Below are positions 24,469-34,476 of a stretch of DNA of 64,000 nt, one piece after another. The stretch's first letter is position 1, and every line of letters starts with the position of its first letter. The stretch comes from Mesorhizobium sp. (GTDB lineage: Bacteria; Pseudomonadota; Alphaproteobacteria; Rhizobiales; Rhizobiaceae): positions 1-64,000 of the forward strand of contig NZ_SUHQ01000032.1 in the NCBI RefSeq assembly GCF_004962245.1, written 5' to 3'. Below the pieces are notes generated by a model. The model made no database searches, had not been told where the DNA came from, and saw only the letters and a list, made by a program, of their open reading frames with translations. The translations under genes were made by a program, and so were the position numbers.

Positions 24469-26743
24469 TACCGACCTTTTCAGTTTCTCTTTTGTGTTCC
24501 GTCCTGTCTTCGCCGCGCGGCGGCACAGTGGCGGCAAGCGGCAGGATGATGCTGATCATCGCGCCTCGCCCGCCGTGGAAATCCGCCGGCGCATCGTGCA
24601 GTTCGAGCCGGCCACCATGGTCCTCCACTATCTTCTTGACGATAGCGAGGCCGAGCCCCGTGCCCTTCTCGCGTGTCGTCATATAAGGCTCGAGCAGTCG
24701 CTGACGATTCTCGCGCGGCAAACCCTTGCCATTGTCGATGACGTCGATGCGAATCGCGTCATTCTGGCGCTCGGCTTGAATCCGGATTATGCCGTGCGAA
24801 CGGTCCTTTTGATCAAGTCCGTCGATCGCCTCGGCTGCGTTCTTGATAACGTTGCCGAAAGCCTGCGCCATCAGACGGCTGTCGAAAGTGCCTTTGAGCG
24901 GCTCGTTGCCGAACACGCGCTCGAAGGTGATATCGGCGCGACTCACTTCAACGAGGAACGAGGCTTCACGCAACGATTCGCGCAAATCGAGGGCCTTCAT
25001 CTCGGGCTTGGGCATGCGTGCGAAAGCGGAGAACTCGTCGACCATGCGGCCGATGTCCTCCACTTGCCTGATGATCGTGTCGGTGCACTGATCGAAAACC
25101 TCGCGGTCTTCGGTGATGACCTTGCCGTAGCGGCGCTTGATGCGCTCGGCGGAAAGCTGGATCGGCGTCAGCGGGTTCTTGATCTCGTGGGCGATACGCC
25201 GCGCCACATCCGCCCAGGCCGAGGAACGCTGCGCCTGGACAAGATCGGTAATGTCGTCGACCGTCACGACATAGGATTTCTCCTCCGAACCGTCGTCGCC
25301 GGCCTCGACCGTGATCTGCACGTTGAAGGTCCGCTCCGTGCCGGCGCGATAGAAGGTCACCTGCTCGCGATAGACTGGCTTGCCCGACTTTCGACCGATC
25401 TCGAAGACGCGGCCGACATGCGGCAGCAGGGCGGAGAGATTCTGCCCGAGCGCGGCGGTGGCCGATATCGCCAGCATCGTTTCGGCCGACCGGTTGACGA
25501 TGGTGACGATACCATACGGATCGACGCCGATGACGCCAGCGGTGACGCCGGCAAGCACGGCTTCAGAAAAGCGGCGCCGTTCGTCGATCAAATCCTTGGC
25601 GGACAGGATCTCGTTACGCTGCGACTTCAGTTCCAGCAGCATCTTGTTGAAGGTGTTGCCGAGCGAGGCGACATCGCCGTCGGAAGGTCGAACGGGCACG
25701 GCAACGTCGAGATTGCCTGTCGCGACCTCGTCGGCCGCGCCGATCAGCTGACGGATGGGTCGCACCAGGCGGTCGGCGACGGCAATGCCGGTCCAGATGG
25801 CTGACAGAATGATGATCAGCGTCAGCGACAGGTAGGGAAGCGCGAAGGCCACCTGCGAGGTGCGGCGATTGTTTTCCAGGCCGCGATACTCGTCGGTGTT
25901 GGCTCTCACAATCTGCCGCGCCTTGATCACCTCGGGATCGACGAGGCGGATGGTGTAGAGATAGAGCCCTTCGATCTCGCGCAGCTTGACGATGGCGCCC
26001 ATGATGTTGCGCGTCTTCGGCTCGATCAGCACGGGCCTGCCGTCGGCGGCGCTGCTCATGGCGCCTTCCGGTGGCTCCGGCATGGCAAAATCGGCGTCAG
26101 TCTTGGCGCTCATGACGAACGAACCGTCAGGCTTGACCAGTGCGGCATGGGCCAGCGAGCGTCCCACCGCCTCCTTGTTCATCAGATCGAGGAAGCCGGT
26201 TCTATCGAGACCGTAAAGCGTGCGGGAGGCGTCGAGATCGTAGGCCATCGACAGGGTCGTTCCCTGGAGATTGCGCGCGTTCTCCTGCACATAGGCATCG
26301 GCAATCGACAGCGACGAATTGACGATCGTCTTGGTGCGGATCTCGAACCAGCGATCGAGGCCGATGTCGAGCGTGATCGAGGCGATGATCGCCACCATTA
26401 TGGCCGGAATCGCGGCGACCAGCGCGAACATCGCGACGATCCGCACATGCAGCCGCGACGCCGCCTTGCCGCGCCGGCGCGCCATCACGATACGATGCAC
26501 TTCGCGGCCGACGAGCGCGATCAGGAACAGGATGAACGCCGCATTGAGGGCGATAAGCGCCAGCGTCGTCCTTTCGTCCGGCGTGATCGGCGTGGCGCCG
26601 ACGAGAATGGCGAAGGAGATCGCCGCCGTAACCAGCGCACCGACAACCGCTACCACGCCGGGCAGCGCAAGCAGCCGACGCCCGTCCCTTGTACGGGGTT
26701 CGCTGAAAAGCGGGTCGCTCAGTGTCGGTGCCTGTGAAGCCAT
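24458..26743 (-). CDS. ntrY: sensor histidine kinase NtrY
   Basis: A 761-residue membrane sensor kinase. Three hydrophobic segments lie within the first 130 residues, then comes a large extracytoplasmic domain, a further membrane helix (YLSLTLIIILSAIWTGIAV), HAMP (RLVRPIRQLIGAADEVATGN), a PAS domain, the H box RIAHEIKNPLTPIQLSAERI, and ATPase boxes (NVIKNAAEAI, DNGKGLP, GTGLGLAIV). It pairs with NtrX in the control of nitrogen or redox responses in alphaproteobacteria. ATG 26743 is preferred; an in-frame ATG at 26788 adds 15 residues without support. Confidence 0.93.
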   Translation of the reverse strand: MASQAPTLSDPLFSEPRTRDGRRLLALPGVVAVVGALVTAAISFAILVGATPITPDERTTLALIALNAAFILFLIALVGREVHRIVMARRRGKAASRLHVRIVAMFALVAAIPAIMVAIIASITLDIGLDRWFEIRTKTIVNSSLSIADAYVQENARNLQGTTLSMAYDLDASRTLYGLDRTGFLDLMNKEAVGRSLAHAALVKPDGSFVMSAKTDADFAMPEPPEGAMSSAADGRPVLIEPKTRNIMGAIVKLREIEGLYLYTIRLVDPEVIKARQIVRANTDEYRGLENNRRTSQVAFALPYLSLTLIIILSAIWTGIAVADRLVRPIRQLIGAADEVATGNLDVAVPVRPSDGDVASLGNTFNKMLLELKSQRNEILSAKDLIDERRRFSEAVLAGVTAGVIGVDPYGIVTIVNRSAETMLAISATAALGQNLSALLPHVGRVFEIGRKSGKPVYREQVTFYRAGTERTFNVQITVEAGDDGSEEKSYVVTVDDITDLVQAQRSSAWADVARRIAHEIKNPLTPIQLSAERIKRRYGKVITEDREVFDQCTDTIIRQVEDIGRMVDEFSAFARMPKPEMKALDLRESLREASFLVEVSRADITFERVFGNEPLKGTFDSRLMAQAFGNVIKNAAEAIDGLDQKDRSHGIIRIQAERQNDAIRIDVIDNGKGLPRENRQRLLEPYMTTREKGTGLGLAIVKKIVEDHGGRLELHDAPADFHGGRGAMISIILPLAATVPPRGEDRTEHKRETEKVGNGV

Positions 26744-26862
26744 GTCGCCGTCTAGAGCCAGTGATTGCGTCGGATCTATGCAACGCATTGTGGCGATTAT
26801 GCAACAAGTGTGACCTGGACGGAAATCTTTCGGCGATCGATCCCCCGGAAAAGAGGCCGCTC

Positions 26863-26908
26863 TATCGCTTCGGCCGAAACCGGAATCGGTTTTTGGGCCG
26901 ATGCGATA
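26863..26908. repeat. 46-bp palindromic element between ntrY and ntrC
   Basis: Arms TATCGCTTCGGCC and GGCCGATGCGATA (one mismatch) enclose a short core with CGAAACCGGAATCGGTTTTTGGG. The core resembles the 49-base elements elsewhere, but the ends differ, so this looks like a second subfamily. It lies in the 209-base gap between ntrC and ntrY and could affect the transcript there. Confidence 0.6.
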
Positions 26909-26952
26909 ACTCAGAGTGCCAGCGCGTACGTCCGGAATGGACGCACGTCGCT

Positions 26953-28409
<1,457 letters not shown>

Positions 28410-28413
<4 letters not shown>

Positions 28414-29552
28414 TTGCGGTCTCCTTCGCCATCATCGTCTGTGCCGAACGGCGTTTCTTTCCAGGCTGGCATCAGGATGCGGAAGGTGGTTCCGCGCGGC
28501 GTCGAATCGCATTCGATGATGCCGCCATGCTCGCCGACGATCTTCGCCACCAGCGCCAAGCCAAGCCCCGACCCGTTCGGCTTGGTGGTGATGAAGGGGT
28601 CGAACAGGATCGGCAGGATATCTTCGGAAACGCCGGAGCCGTTGTCGCGCACGCAGAACTCCAGCGGCAGCGACACACGGCCTTGCGTTCCCGGAACGGA
28701 GACCCGGATACCCGGCCGGAACGCGGTCGTCAGGCTGATCTCGCCTTGCGGGTCGCCGCCGATGGCCTCGGCCGCATTCTTGACCAGGTTGAGGAACACC
28801 TGGATGAGCTGGTCGCGGTTGGCGAAGACAGGAGGCAATGATGGATCATAATCCTCCAATATCTTGATTCGCTTGGCAAAACCGTTCTTGGCAATCGCCT
28901 TCACATGGTCCAGTACGACATGGATGTTGACCGGATAACGGTCGATGGGCCGCTCGTCGGAAAACACCTCCATGCGATCGACCAGCGAGACGATACGGTC
29001 GGTCTCGTCGGTGATCAGCCGGGTCAGCGCGCGATCCTCGTCGGAAGCCGAGAGTTCGAGCAGCTGGGCAGCGCCCCGAATGCCGGACAGTGGGTTCTTG
29101 ATCTCGTGAGCGAGCATCGCGGCCAGGCCGGTCACCGAGCGTGCCGCGCCGCGATGCGTCATCTGCCGGTCGATCTTGTCGGCCATCGATCGTTCCTGGA
29201 ACATCACCACCACGGAGCCCGGAAATTCCGGCACCGGCGCGACGTAGAGATCGACGACCTTCTCGATGCCAAGGCGCGGCGACGACACATCGACCCGGTA
29301 TTCGTTGACGGGCGCCCGGCGCTCCCGCACCTGGTCGACAAGCGTCAGCAGCGGGCTGCCGAAGGGAATGAGCTTGGGTAGTGTGTTACGGGCGAGCATG
29401 GTCGCGCTCGAGCGGAAGAAATCCTCGGCATCGGCATTGGCGAAGGTGATGAACCCCTCCGCATCGACCATGATTACCGGGCGACGGATCGTGTTGAGTA
29501 CGATGTGAGCGGCGTCCGCCATGTCCATGCTCTGTGCAACGGTGGCATTCAT
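28410..29552 (-). CDS. ntrB: nitrogen regulation sensor kinase NtrB (NR(II))
   Basis: A 380-residue cytoplasmic kinase/phosphatase that answers to PII proteins. It has no membrane segment. A PAS domain occupies about residues 15-125, the phospho-acceptor is His149 in AMLAHEIKNPLSGIRG, and the ATPase boxes are NLVKNAAEAI, RDNGSGV and GSGLGLALV. Both ends overlap neighbours by ATGA (dusB upstream, ntrC downstream), which shows tight translational coupling. Confidence 0.96.
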
Positions 29553-30577
29553 GCTGCGCTCCGCAGGTTCATCGCCTCGCGAGCGCTTGAAAACACCTCG
29601 CGCAACGCGGCGATGACGCGGACGGGCTCGAAGGAGGTGAGGATGGCCTTTCGCTGTTCACCGACGACGCCAGCGGCGTGGCGGTCGAGATACCAGCCAA
29701 GATGCTTGCGCGCCTGGCGCACGCCGCTTTCGATGCCGTAGAGCGTCAGCATGTCCTCGTAGTGGGCAACGACGTAGTCGGCCAGCGCTTGCGGGCTTTC
29801 GGGCACGCCGGCCGTTGCCTCTTTTGCCGCGGCTGCCGCGATGATGCCCGCCGTCCAGGGTGCGCCATAATGCGCGCGGCCGATCATCACCGCGTCGGCG
29901 CCCGACTGGTCGAGGATCATTGCTGCCTCCGCCGGCGAGCCGACATCGCCATTGGCGACAACCGGGATCGACACAGCCTGCTTTATGCGTGCGATGGCGC
30001 GCCAGTCGGCCTGGCCCTGGTAGAACTGGCAACGCGTGCGGCCGTGCACCGTCACCATCTTGACGCCCGCCTGCTCGGCGCGGCGCGCCAGAATCGGCGC
30101 GTTGAGCGCGGTTTCGTCCCAGCCGAGCCGCATCTTGACCGTAACCGGCACCTCGACGGCGCCGACCACCGCTTCGATCAGCGACAGAGCGTGATCGAGA
30201 TCGCGCATCAGCGCCGAACCGGCATAACCGCCCGTCACCTTCTTGGCCGGGCAGCCCATATTGATGTCGATGATGTCGGCGCCCTCGCCCGCCGCGATTC
30301 GGGCGCCCTCGGCCATATGCGCCGCCTCGCGGCCGGCAAGCTGGACCATATGAACAGGCAGGCCGGAATGACGGATGCGCAAGCCGCAACCGGCTCTGCC
30401 CTTGGCAAGCTCGCCGCTCGCCACCATTTCCGAAACGACCAATCCGGCGCCATGCGCATAGGCACGCTGCCGAAACGGTTCATCTGATATTCCCGACATA
30501 GGCGCGAGAAAGACCCGATTGCGGATTCTCACACCACCCACATCCAACGGCGAAGCCAATTTAGTCACAGCGCGCAT
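29549..30577 (-). CDS. dusB: tRNA-dihydrouridine synthase DusB (NifR3)
   Basis: A 342-residue flavoenzyme that reduces uridines in tRNA to dihydrouridine; called nifR3 when upstream of ntrBC, as here. The TIM-barrel shows LAPMSGISDEPFRQ, DINMGCPAKKV with the catalytic Cys, VKMRLGW, VHGRTRCQFYQG and VANGDVGS. ATG 30577 is chosen because the conserved domain starts soon after it; the frame is open to 30640 without support. It leads the dusB-ntrB-ntrC unit, and a RIME-like element lies upstream. Confidence 0.95.
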   Translation of the reverse strand: MRAVTKLASPLDVGGVRIRNRVFLAPMSGISDEPFRQRAYAHGAGLVVSEMVASGELAKGRAGCGLRIRHSGLPVHMVQLAGREAAHMAEGARIAAGEGADIIDINMGCPAKKVTGGYAGSALMRDLDHALSLIEAVVGAVEVPVTVKMRLGWDETALNAPILARRAEQAGVKMVTVHGRTRCQFYQGQADWRAIARIKQAVSIPVVANGDVGSPAEAAMILDQSGADAVMIGRAHYGAPWTAGIIAAAAAKEATAGVPESPQALADYVVAHYEDMLTLYGIESGVRQARKHLGWYLDRHAAGVVGEQRKAILTSFEPVRVIAALREVFSSAREAMNLRSAA

Positions 30578-30712
30578 GCACAAAAACCAAGCATTTTTGA
30601 TTGCTGCACATTCTCTAGCCAGAATGGCAGCAATGTGCAACGCGCAATGACGTCACATTAAGGCGCATTTGGGAAAATGCCGGCGATCGGCACATGCCGC
30701 GCCCAAAGCGCC

Positions 30713-30809
30713 GTGCGTCCTTTTGGGACGCACAAAGGACGCTTCCGCATTTTTGCATCTGCGCATGATCTCTTCCGAAAAGCGATTCCACTTTTTTGGG
30801 ATCATGCGC
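30713..30809. repeat. composite RIME-like element (two palindromes)
   Basis: The first palindrome is GTGCGTCC-TTTTG-GGACGCAC (30713-30733). The second is the 49-base repeat with perfect arms GCGCATGATC (30761-30770) and GATCATGCGC (30800-30809). Between them is AAAGGACGC followed by GCATTTTTGCAT. The same composite, inverted and partly decayed, lies at 22943-23043. The element ends 13 bases before the ispDF start codon. Confidence 0.75.
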
Positions 30810-30822
30810 TAAGCGTCTCGGC

Positions 30823-32049
30823 ATGACAGAAGATGCAAGCGAAAAACAAGCTGCGGACGACAAGGTTGCCGTGGTTATCGTCGCCGCCGGACGCGGCGCG
30901 CGCGCCGGGCAGGCCGACGGGCCGAAGCAATACCAAAGGATCGGTGGCCGTGCGGTCATCGCGCGCACATTGGACATGTTTTTGGCGCATCCGAGAATCG
31001 GACCTGTCGTCGTCGCCATCCACGCTGACGACAGCGCGCTTTTTCGCAGCGCCGCCGGAGGCAACGCCGATCGGGTCGTCGCCGTGACCGGTGGCGCGTC
31101 CAGGCAGGACTCCGTTCGGCTCGGGTTGCTTGCACTAAGAAGCCATGCGCCGGGTCAGGTTCTGATCCATGATGCCGTTCGGCCGTTCGTCGACGCGGAC
31201 TTGATAGACCGTATAATCGCCGCCATCGGCGAACGCCAGGGAGCGCTGCCTGCCCTGCCCGTCGCCGACACGCTGAAGCGTGAGTCGGCCGCCGGGATAA
31301 TCGGTGAGACGGTTTCCAGGGACGGGCTTCATGCCGCCCAGACGCCGCAAGGCTTTCCGTTCTGGCCGATCCTGGCCGCCCATGAAAAGGCGCACCATCT
31401 CGGCAAGGTGGACTTCACCGACGATGCCGCGATTGCCGAATGGGCCCATATTCCGGTGAAAATCGTTCCGGGCTCGCCGGACAATGTCAAGCTGACCTGG
31501 GCAAGGGATATTTCGATGGCGGATCAGCGGCTTTCCGGTGAGCGGCCGCGTTTTCCAGACATCCGCACCGGCAACGGCTATGACGTCCATGCCTTCGAGC
31601 CCGGCGATCATGTGACCTTGTGCGGCGTCTCCATCCCGCACGACAAAAAACTGTCCGGTCATTCGGACGCGGATGTCGGCCTGCACGCCCTGACCGACGC
31701 GCTGCTCGCCACCTGCGGCGCCGGCGACATCGGCACGCATTTCCCGCCGTCGGATCCGCAGTGGAAAGGCGTGGCCTCGCGGATCTTCGTCGAGCATGCG
31801 GCCAAGCTGGTGCGCGCGCGCGGCGGGCGTATCGCCAATGCCGACATCACGCTGATCTGCGAGGCGCCACGCGTCGGCCCGCACCGCGAGGCGATGACTA
31901 AAACCCTTTCGGCAGTGCTGGGAATTTCCCGGGACCGCATCTCGATCAAGGCGACGACCAATGAAAAACTCGGCTTTGTCGGCCGCGAAGAAGGCATAGC
32001 GGCCATCGCGACCGCCAGCGTCGTGTTTCCAGGGGACGTCCCCGAATGA
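30823..32049 (+). CDS. ispDF: bifunctional IspD/IspF enzyme of the MEP isoprenoid pathway
   Basis: A 408-residue fusion of 2-C-methyl-D-erythritol 4-phosphate cytidylyltransferase (IspD, residues 1 to about 230) and 2-C-methyl-D-erythritol 2,4-cyclodiphosphate synthase (IspF, about 247-408). IspD shows VIVAAGRGARAG, GPKQYQ, HDAVRPFVDA and TPQGF. IspF shows GNGYDVHAF with zinc ligands Asp and His, SGHSDADVGLHALTDAL, and KATTNEKLGF at the end. The fusion is common in alphaproteobacteria. ATG 30823 lies just after a RIME-like repeat and has no clear ribosome binding site. Its end overlaps cinA by 4 bases. Confidence 0.95.
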   Translation: MTEDASEKQAADDKVAVVIVAAGRGARAGQADGPKQYQRIGGRAVIARTLDMFLAHPRIGPVVVAIHADDSALFRSAAGGNADRVVAVTGGASRQDSVRLGLLALRSHAPGQVLIHDAVRPFVDADLIDRIIAAIGERQGALPALPVADTLKRESAAGIIGETVSRDGLHAAQTPQGFPFWPILAAHEKAHHLGKVDFTDDAAIAEWAHIPVKIVPGSPDNVKLTWARDISMADQRLSGERPRFPDIRTGNGYDVHAFEPGDHVTLCGVSIPHDKKLSGHSDADVGLHALTDALLATCGAGDIGTHFPPSDPQWKGVASRIFVEHAAKLVRARGGRIANADITLICEAPRVGPHREAMTKTLSAVLGISRDRISIKATTNEKLGFVGREEGIAAIATASVVFPGDVPE

Positions 32050-32555
32050 GCAACAGCGGCCTCGCAGATGCCCTGCTTCAAGCCTGCCAGCAGCGCGGCA
32101 TCATGCTGGTGACAGCCGAGAGCTGTACCGGCGGTATGATCATCGCCGCCCTGACCGATATCGCCGGCTCCTCGGCCGTGGTTGACCGGGGTTTCGTCAC
32201 CTATTCCAACGAAGCAAAGATGGAGATGCTCGGCGTTTCCGCTGCAACGCTTGAGGCGCACGGCGCGGTCTCGCGGGAAACGGCGATCGAGATGGCGCAG
32301 GGCGCGCTGACCCGTTCGCGCGCCGGGCTAACCCTTGCCGTTACCGGCATTGCCGGCCCAGGCGGCGCCTCGGCTGAAAAACCCGTTGGCCTGGTCTGGT
32401 TCGGTGTCGCCTTGACTGGCCGGCCGGTGGTCAGCGAATGCCAGTTGTTCGCCGACAAGGGCCGCGATTTCATCCGCCGTGAGACGGTCAGGCATGCGCT
32501 TGAACTGGGCCTGCGCGCGCTCGCTGCGGATCAGGCTGCCGGCATTGCCCCGTAG
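32046..32555 (+). CDS. pncC: nicotinamide-nucleotide amidohydrolase (CinA C-terminal family)
   Basis: A 169-residue single-domain CinA/PncC protein that hydrolyses NMN to NaMN and ammonia in NAD recycling. Family motifs are VTAESCTGG near residue 24, VDRGFVTYSNEAK, and LAVTGIAGPGGAS near residue 100, followed by KPVGLVWFG. The MoCF-like N-terminal domain of full CinA is absent, as in many short members. It overlaps ispDF by ATGA. Its 3' end overlaps the convergent RatA-like gene by 25 bases. Confidence 0.92.
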   Translation: MSNSGLADALLQACQQRGIMLVTAESCTGGMIIAALTDIAGSSAVVDRGFVTYSNEAKMEMLGVSAATLEAHGAVSRETAIEMAQGALTRSRAGLTLAVTGIAGPGGASAEKPVGLVWFGVALTGRPVVSECQLFADKGRDFIRRETVRHALELGLRALAADQAAGIAP

Positions 32556-32989
32556 ATGGCGTCGGCGCGCTTCTCGAACGCCTCGGAGAACATGCGGAAG
32601 GCGCGATCGAACATCGTTCCCATCACCGCGCCCAAAATGCGGCTCTTGAATTCGTAGTCGATGAAGAAGCAGACGTTGCAACCGCCGTCGTCCGGCTCGA
32701 AGCGCCAGACATTGCTCAGATATTTAAACGGGCCGTCGATGTATTTGACGTCGATGGCGTTCTCGTCAGGCTTCAAAAGCACCTGCGTGGTGAAAGTCTC
32801 GCGGATCGCCTTGTAGCCAATGCTCATGTCGGCGATGAGCAGGGTGCGTCCGTCGCGTTCCTTGCGCGAGCGGACCGTCAGTGCCTCGCAAAGCGGAAGG
32901 AACTGCGGATAGGATTCGACATCGGCGACCAGAGCAAACATCTGTTCCGGCGTATGCGCGACGCGGCGATGGGCTTCGAATTGTGGCAT
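32531..32989 (-). CDS. RatA/COQ10 family START-domain protein
   Basis: A 152-residue START-like (polyketide cyclase/COQ10) protein. Features are RRVAHTPEQMFALVADVESY, PQFLPLCEALTV and the C-terminal helix RAFRMFSEAFEKRADAIYG. Homologues bind ubiquinone and support respiration (COQ10), or are annotated as RatA. It directly follows lipA on the minus strand with a 12-base gap, so the two are probably co-transcribed. The last 25 bases are antisense to the end of the cinA-type gene. Confidence 0.9.
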   Translation of the reverse strand: MPQFEAHRRVAHTPEQMFALVADVESYPQFLPLCEALTVRSRKERDGRTLLIADMSIGYKAIRETFTTQVLLKPDENAIDVKYIDGPFKYLSNVWRFEPDDGGCNVCFFIDYEFKSRILGAVMGTMFDRAFRMFSEAFEKRADAIYGAMPAA

Positions 32990-33001
32990 GAAACCAGTTT
33001 G

Positions 33002-33967
33002 TTAGGCGGACTTCCTGAGGAACGCTTCCCGCGCCGCTCGCAGCCTTGCGAAATCATCGCCGGCGTGATGCGACGAACGCGTCAGCGGGCTCGACGCCAC
33101 CAGCAGGAAGCCTTTGGTCTTGCCGATCGTCTCGAAGGACTTGAATTCCTCGGGCGTTACGAAGCGGATCACCGGATGGTGCTTTTTCGACGGCTGCAGA
33201 TACTGGCCGATGGTCATGAAGTCGACATTGGCCGAGCGCAGGTCGTCCATCAATTGCAGGATTTCGTTCCGCTCTTCGCCCAGGCCAACCATGATACCGG
33301 ATTTGGTGAAGATCGACGGATCGAGTTCCTTGACCCGCTGCAACAGCCTGATCGAATGGAAATAGCGGGCACCCGGCCGGACTGTCAGATAGTTCGACGG
33401 CACGGTCTCCAGATTGTGGTTGAACACGTCCGGCTTCGCCGCCACCACGATCTCCAGCGCGCCTTCCTTGCGCAGGAAATCGGGCGTCAGGATTTCGATC
33501 GTCGTCGAAGGTGTTGCCGCCCTTATGGCGCGAATGACGTCGGCAAAATGCTGAGCCCCACCATCGGCGAGATCGTCGCGGTCGACCGACGTGATGACGA
33601 CATGGGTCAGACCCATCTGCTTGACGGCGTGGGCGACGCGCGCCGGTTCATCGGGATCGAGCGCGGTCGGAATGCCGGTGGCGACGTTGCAGAAGGCGCA
33701 GGCGCGCGTGCAGATCTCGCCCATGATCATGAAAGTGGCGTGCTTCTTATCCCAACACTCGCCGATATTGGGGCAACCGGCTTCTTCGCACACCGTCACC
33801 AGCTTGTGCGACTTCACGATCTCGCGCGTCTCGGCATAGCCCTTCGACATCGGCGCCTTGACCCGGATCCAGTCCGGCTTGCGCAGCACGTCGTGGTCAG
33901 GCTTGTGCGCCTTTTCGGGATGCCGCAGGCGCGGCGTGTTGGCGATCGTGTCGAGAACGGTGACCAT
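33002..33967 (-). CDS. lipA: lipoyl synthase
   Basis: A 321-residue radical SAM enzyme that inserts two sulfurs into protein-bound octanoyl groups to make lipoyl cofactor. The auxiliary cluster motif is CEEAGCPNIGEC (CxxxxCxxxxxC) and the radical SAM cluster is CTRACAFCN (CxxxCxxC); the C-terminal RSSHHAG (RSSY-like) is also present. It lies in the same direction as the pyruvate dehydrogenase genes 2-7 kb away, whose E2 and E1-beta subunits need the cofactor. Confidence 0.96.
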   Translation of the reverse strand: MVTVLDTIANTPRLRHPEKAHKPDHDVLRKPDWIRVKAPMSKGYAETREIVKSHKLVTVCEEAGCPNIGECWDKKHATFMIMGEICTRACAFCNVATGIPTALDPDEPARVAHAVKQMGLTHVVITSVDRDDLADGGAQHFADVIRAIRAATPSTTIEILTPDFLRKEGALEIVVAAKPDVFNHNLETVPSNYLTVRPGARYFHSIRLLQRVKELDPSIFTKSGIMVGLGEERNEILQLMDDLRSANVDFMTIGQYLQPSKKHHPVIRFVTPEEFKSFETIGKTKGFLLVASSPLTRSSHHAGDDFARLRAAREAFLRKSA

Positions 33968-34042
33968 CTGAAACCCGGTTCATTCGCGATCGCCTTTCCG
34001 GCGTTCGCTTTTCACAAGTCATCTAGGACTTTTCGGCGCAAA

Positions 34043-34082
34043 GAAAAAGGCCGCGGCGGCGCATGCCGCCACAGGCTTTTTC
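34043..34082 (-). terminator. intrinsic terminator after the GlsB-type gene
   Basis: An inverted repeat with an inner stem GGCGGC / GCCGCC (loop GCAT) and outer arms GAAAAAGGCC / GGCTTTTTC. On the minus strand the hairpin ends in a T-run 22 bases after the small membrane protein stop. The symmetry also allows weak termination on the plus strand. Confidence 0.65.
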
Positions 34083-34104
34083 GCATAGCAAATATCGACA
34101 GGGA

Positions 34105-34362
34105 CTAACGGCGCACCATGCGACCAACGGCGATCAGCAGGCAGGCGCCAATGAAACCGGTGATCAGATAGGCGACCCAGCCGACGCCGAAGACGCCGAT
34201 ATTGAGCGCCTGCAGGATGGCATTCAGCACGATAGCGCCGACGATGCCAAGAATGATGTTCATCAAGATGCCGGTGTTGCTCTTCATGACCATCTCGGCG
34301 AGCCATCCCGCCAGACCGCCGATGATGATGGCTGCTATCCAGCCTACCCCGTTCACGTCCAT
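34105..34362 (-). CDS. GlsB/YeaQ/YmgE family stress-response membrane protein
   Basis: An 85-residue, very hydrophobic protein with three membrane segments: WIAAIIIGGLAGWLAEMVM, GILMNIILGIVGAIVLNAIL and WVAYLITGFIGACLLIAVG. The G-G-L-A-G-W-L-A and N-I-I-L-G-I-V-G-A motifs are those of the transglycosylase-associated/GlsB family found in many stress regulons. It sits between lipA and lpdA and has its own terminator. Confidence 0.9.
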   Translation of the reverse strand: MDVNGVGWIAAIIIGGLAGWLAEMVMKSNTGILMNIILGIVGAIVLNAILQALNIGVFGVGWVAYLITGFIGACLLIAVGRMVRR

Positions 34363-34476
34363 ATGCCCTCTCCTCGTATGATGAATGCATCCGGAAACGA
34401 GTTACCTTGCCGTTGAGTTCCCCAAGGCCTTGCGCACGGGTCTTGTCTTGCGTGTGAGTCTCACGCAGCCAACCTA

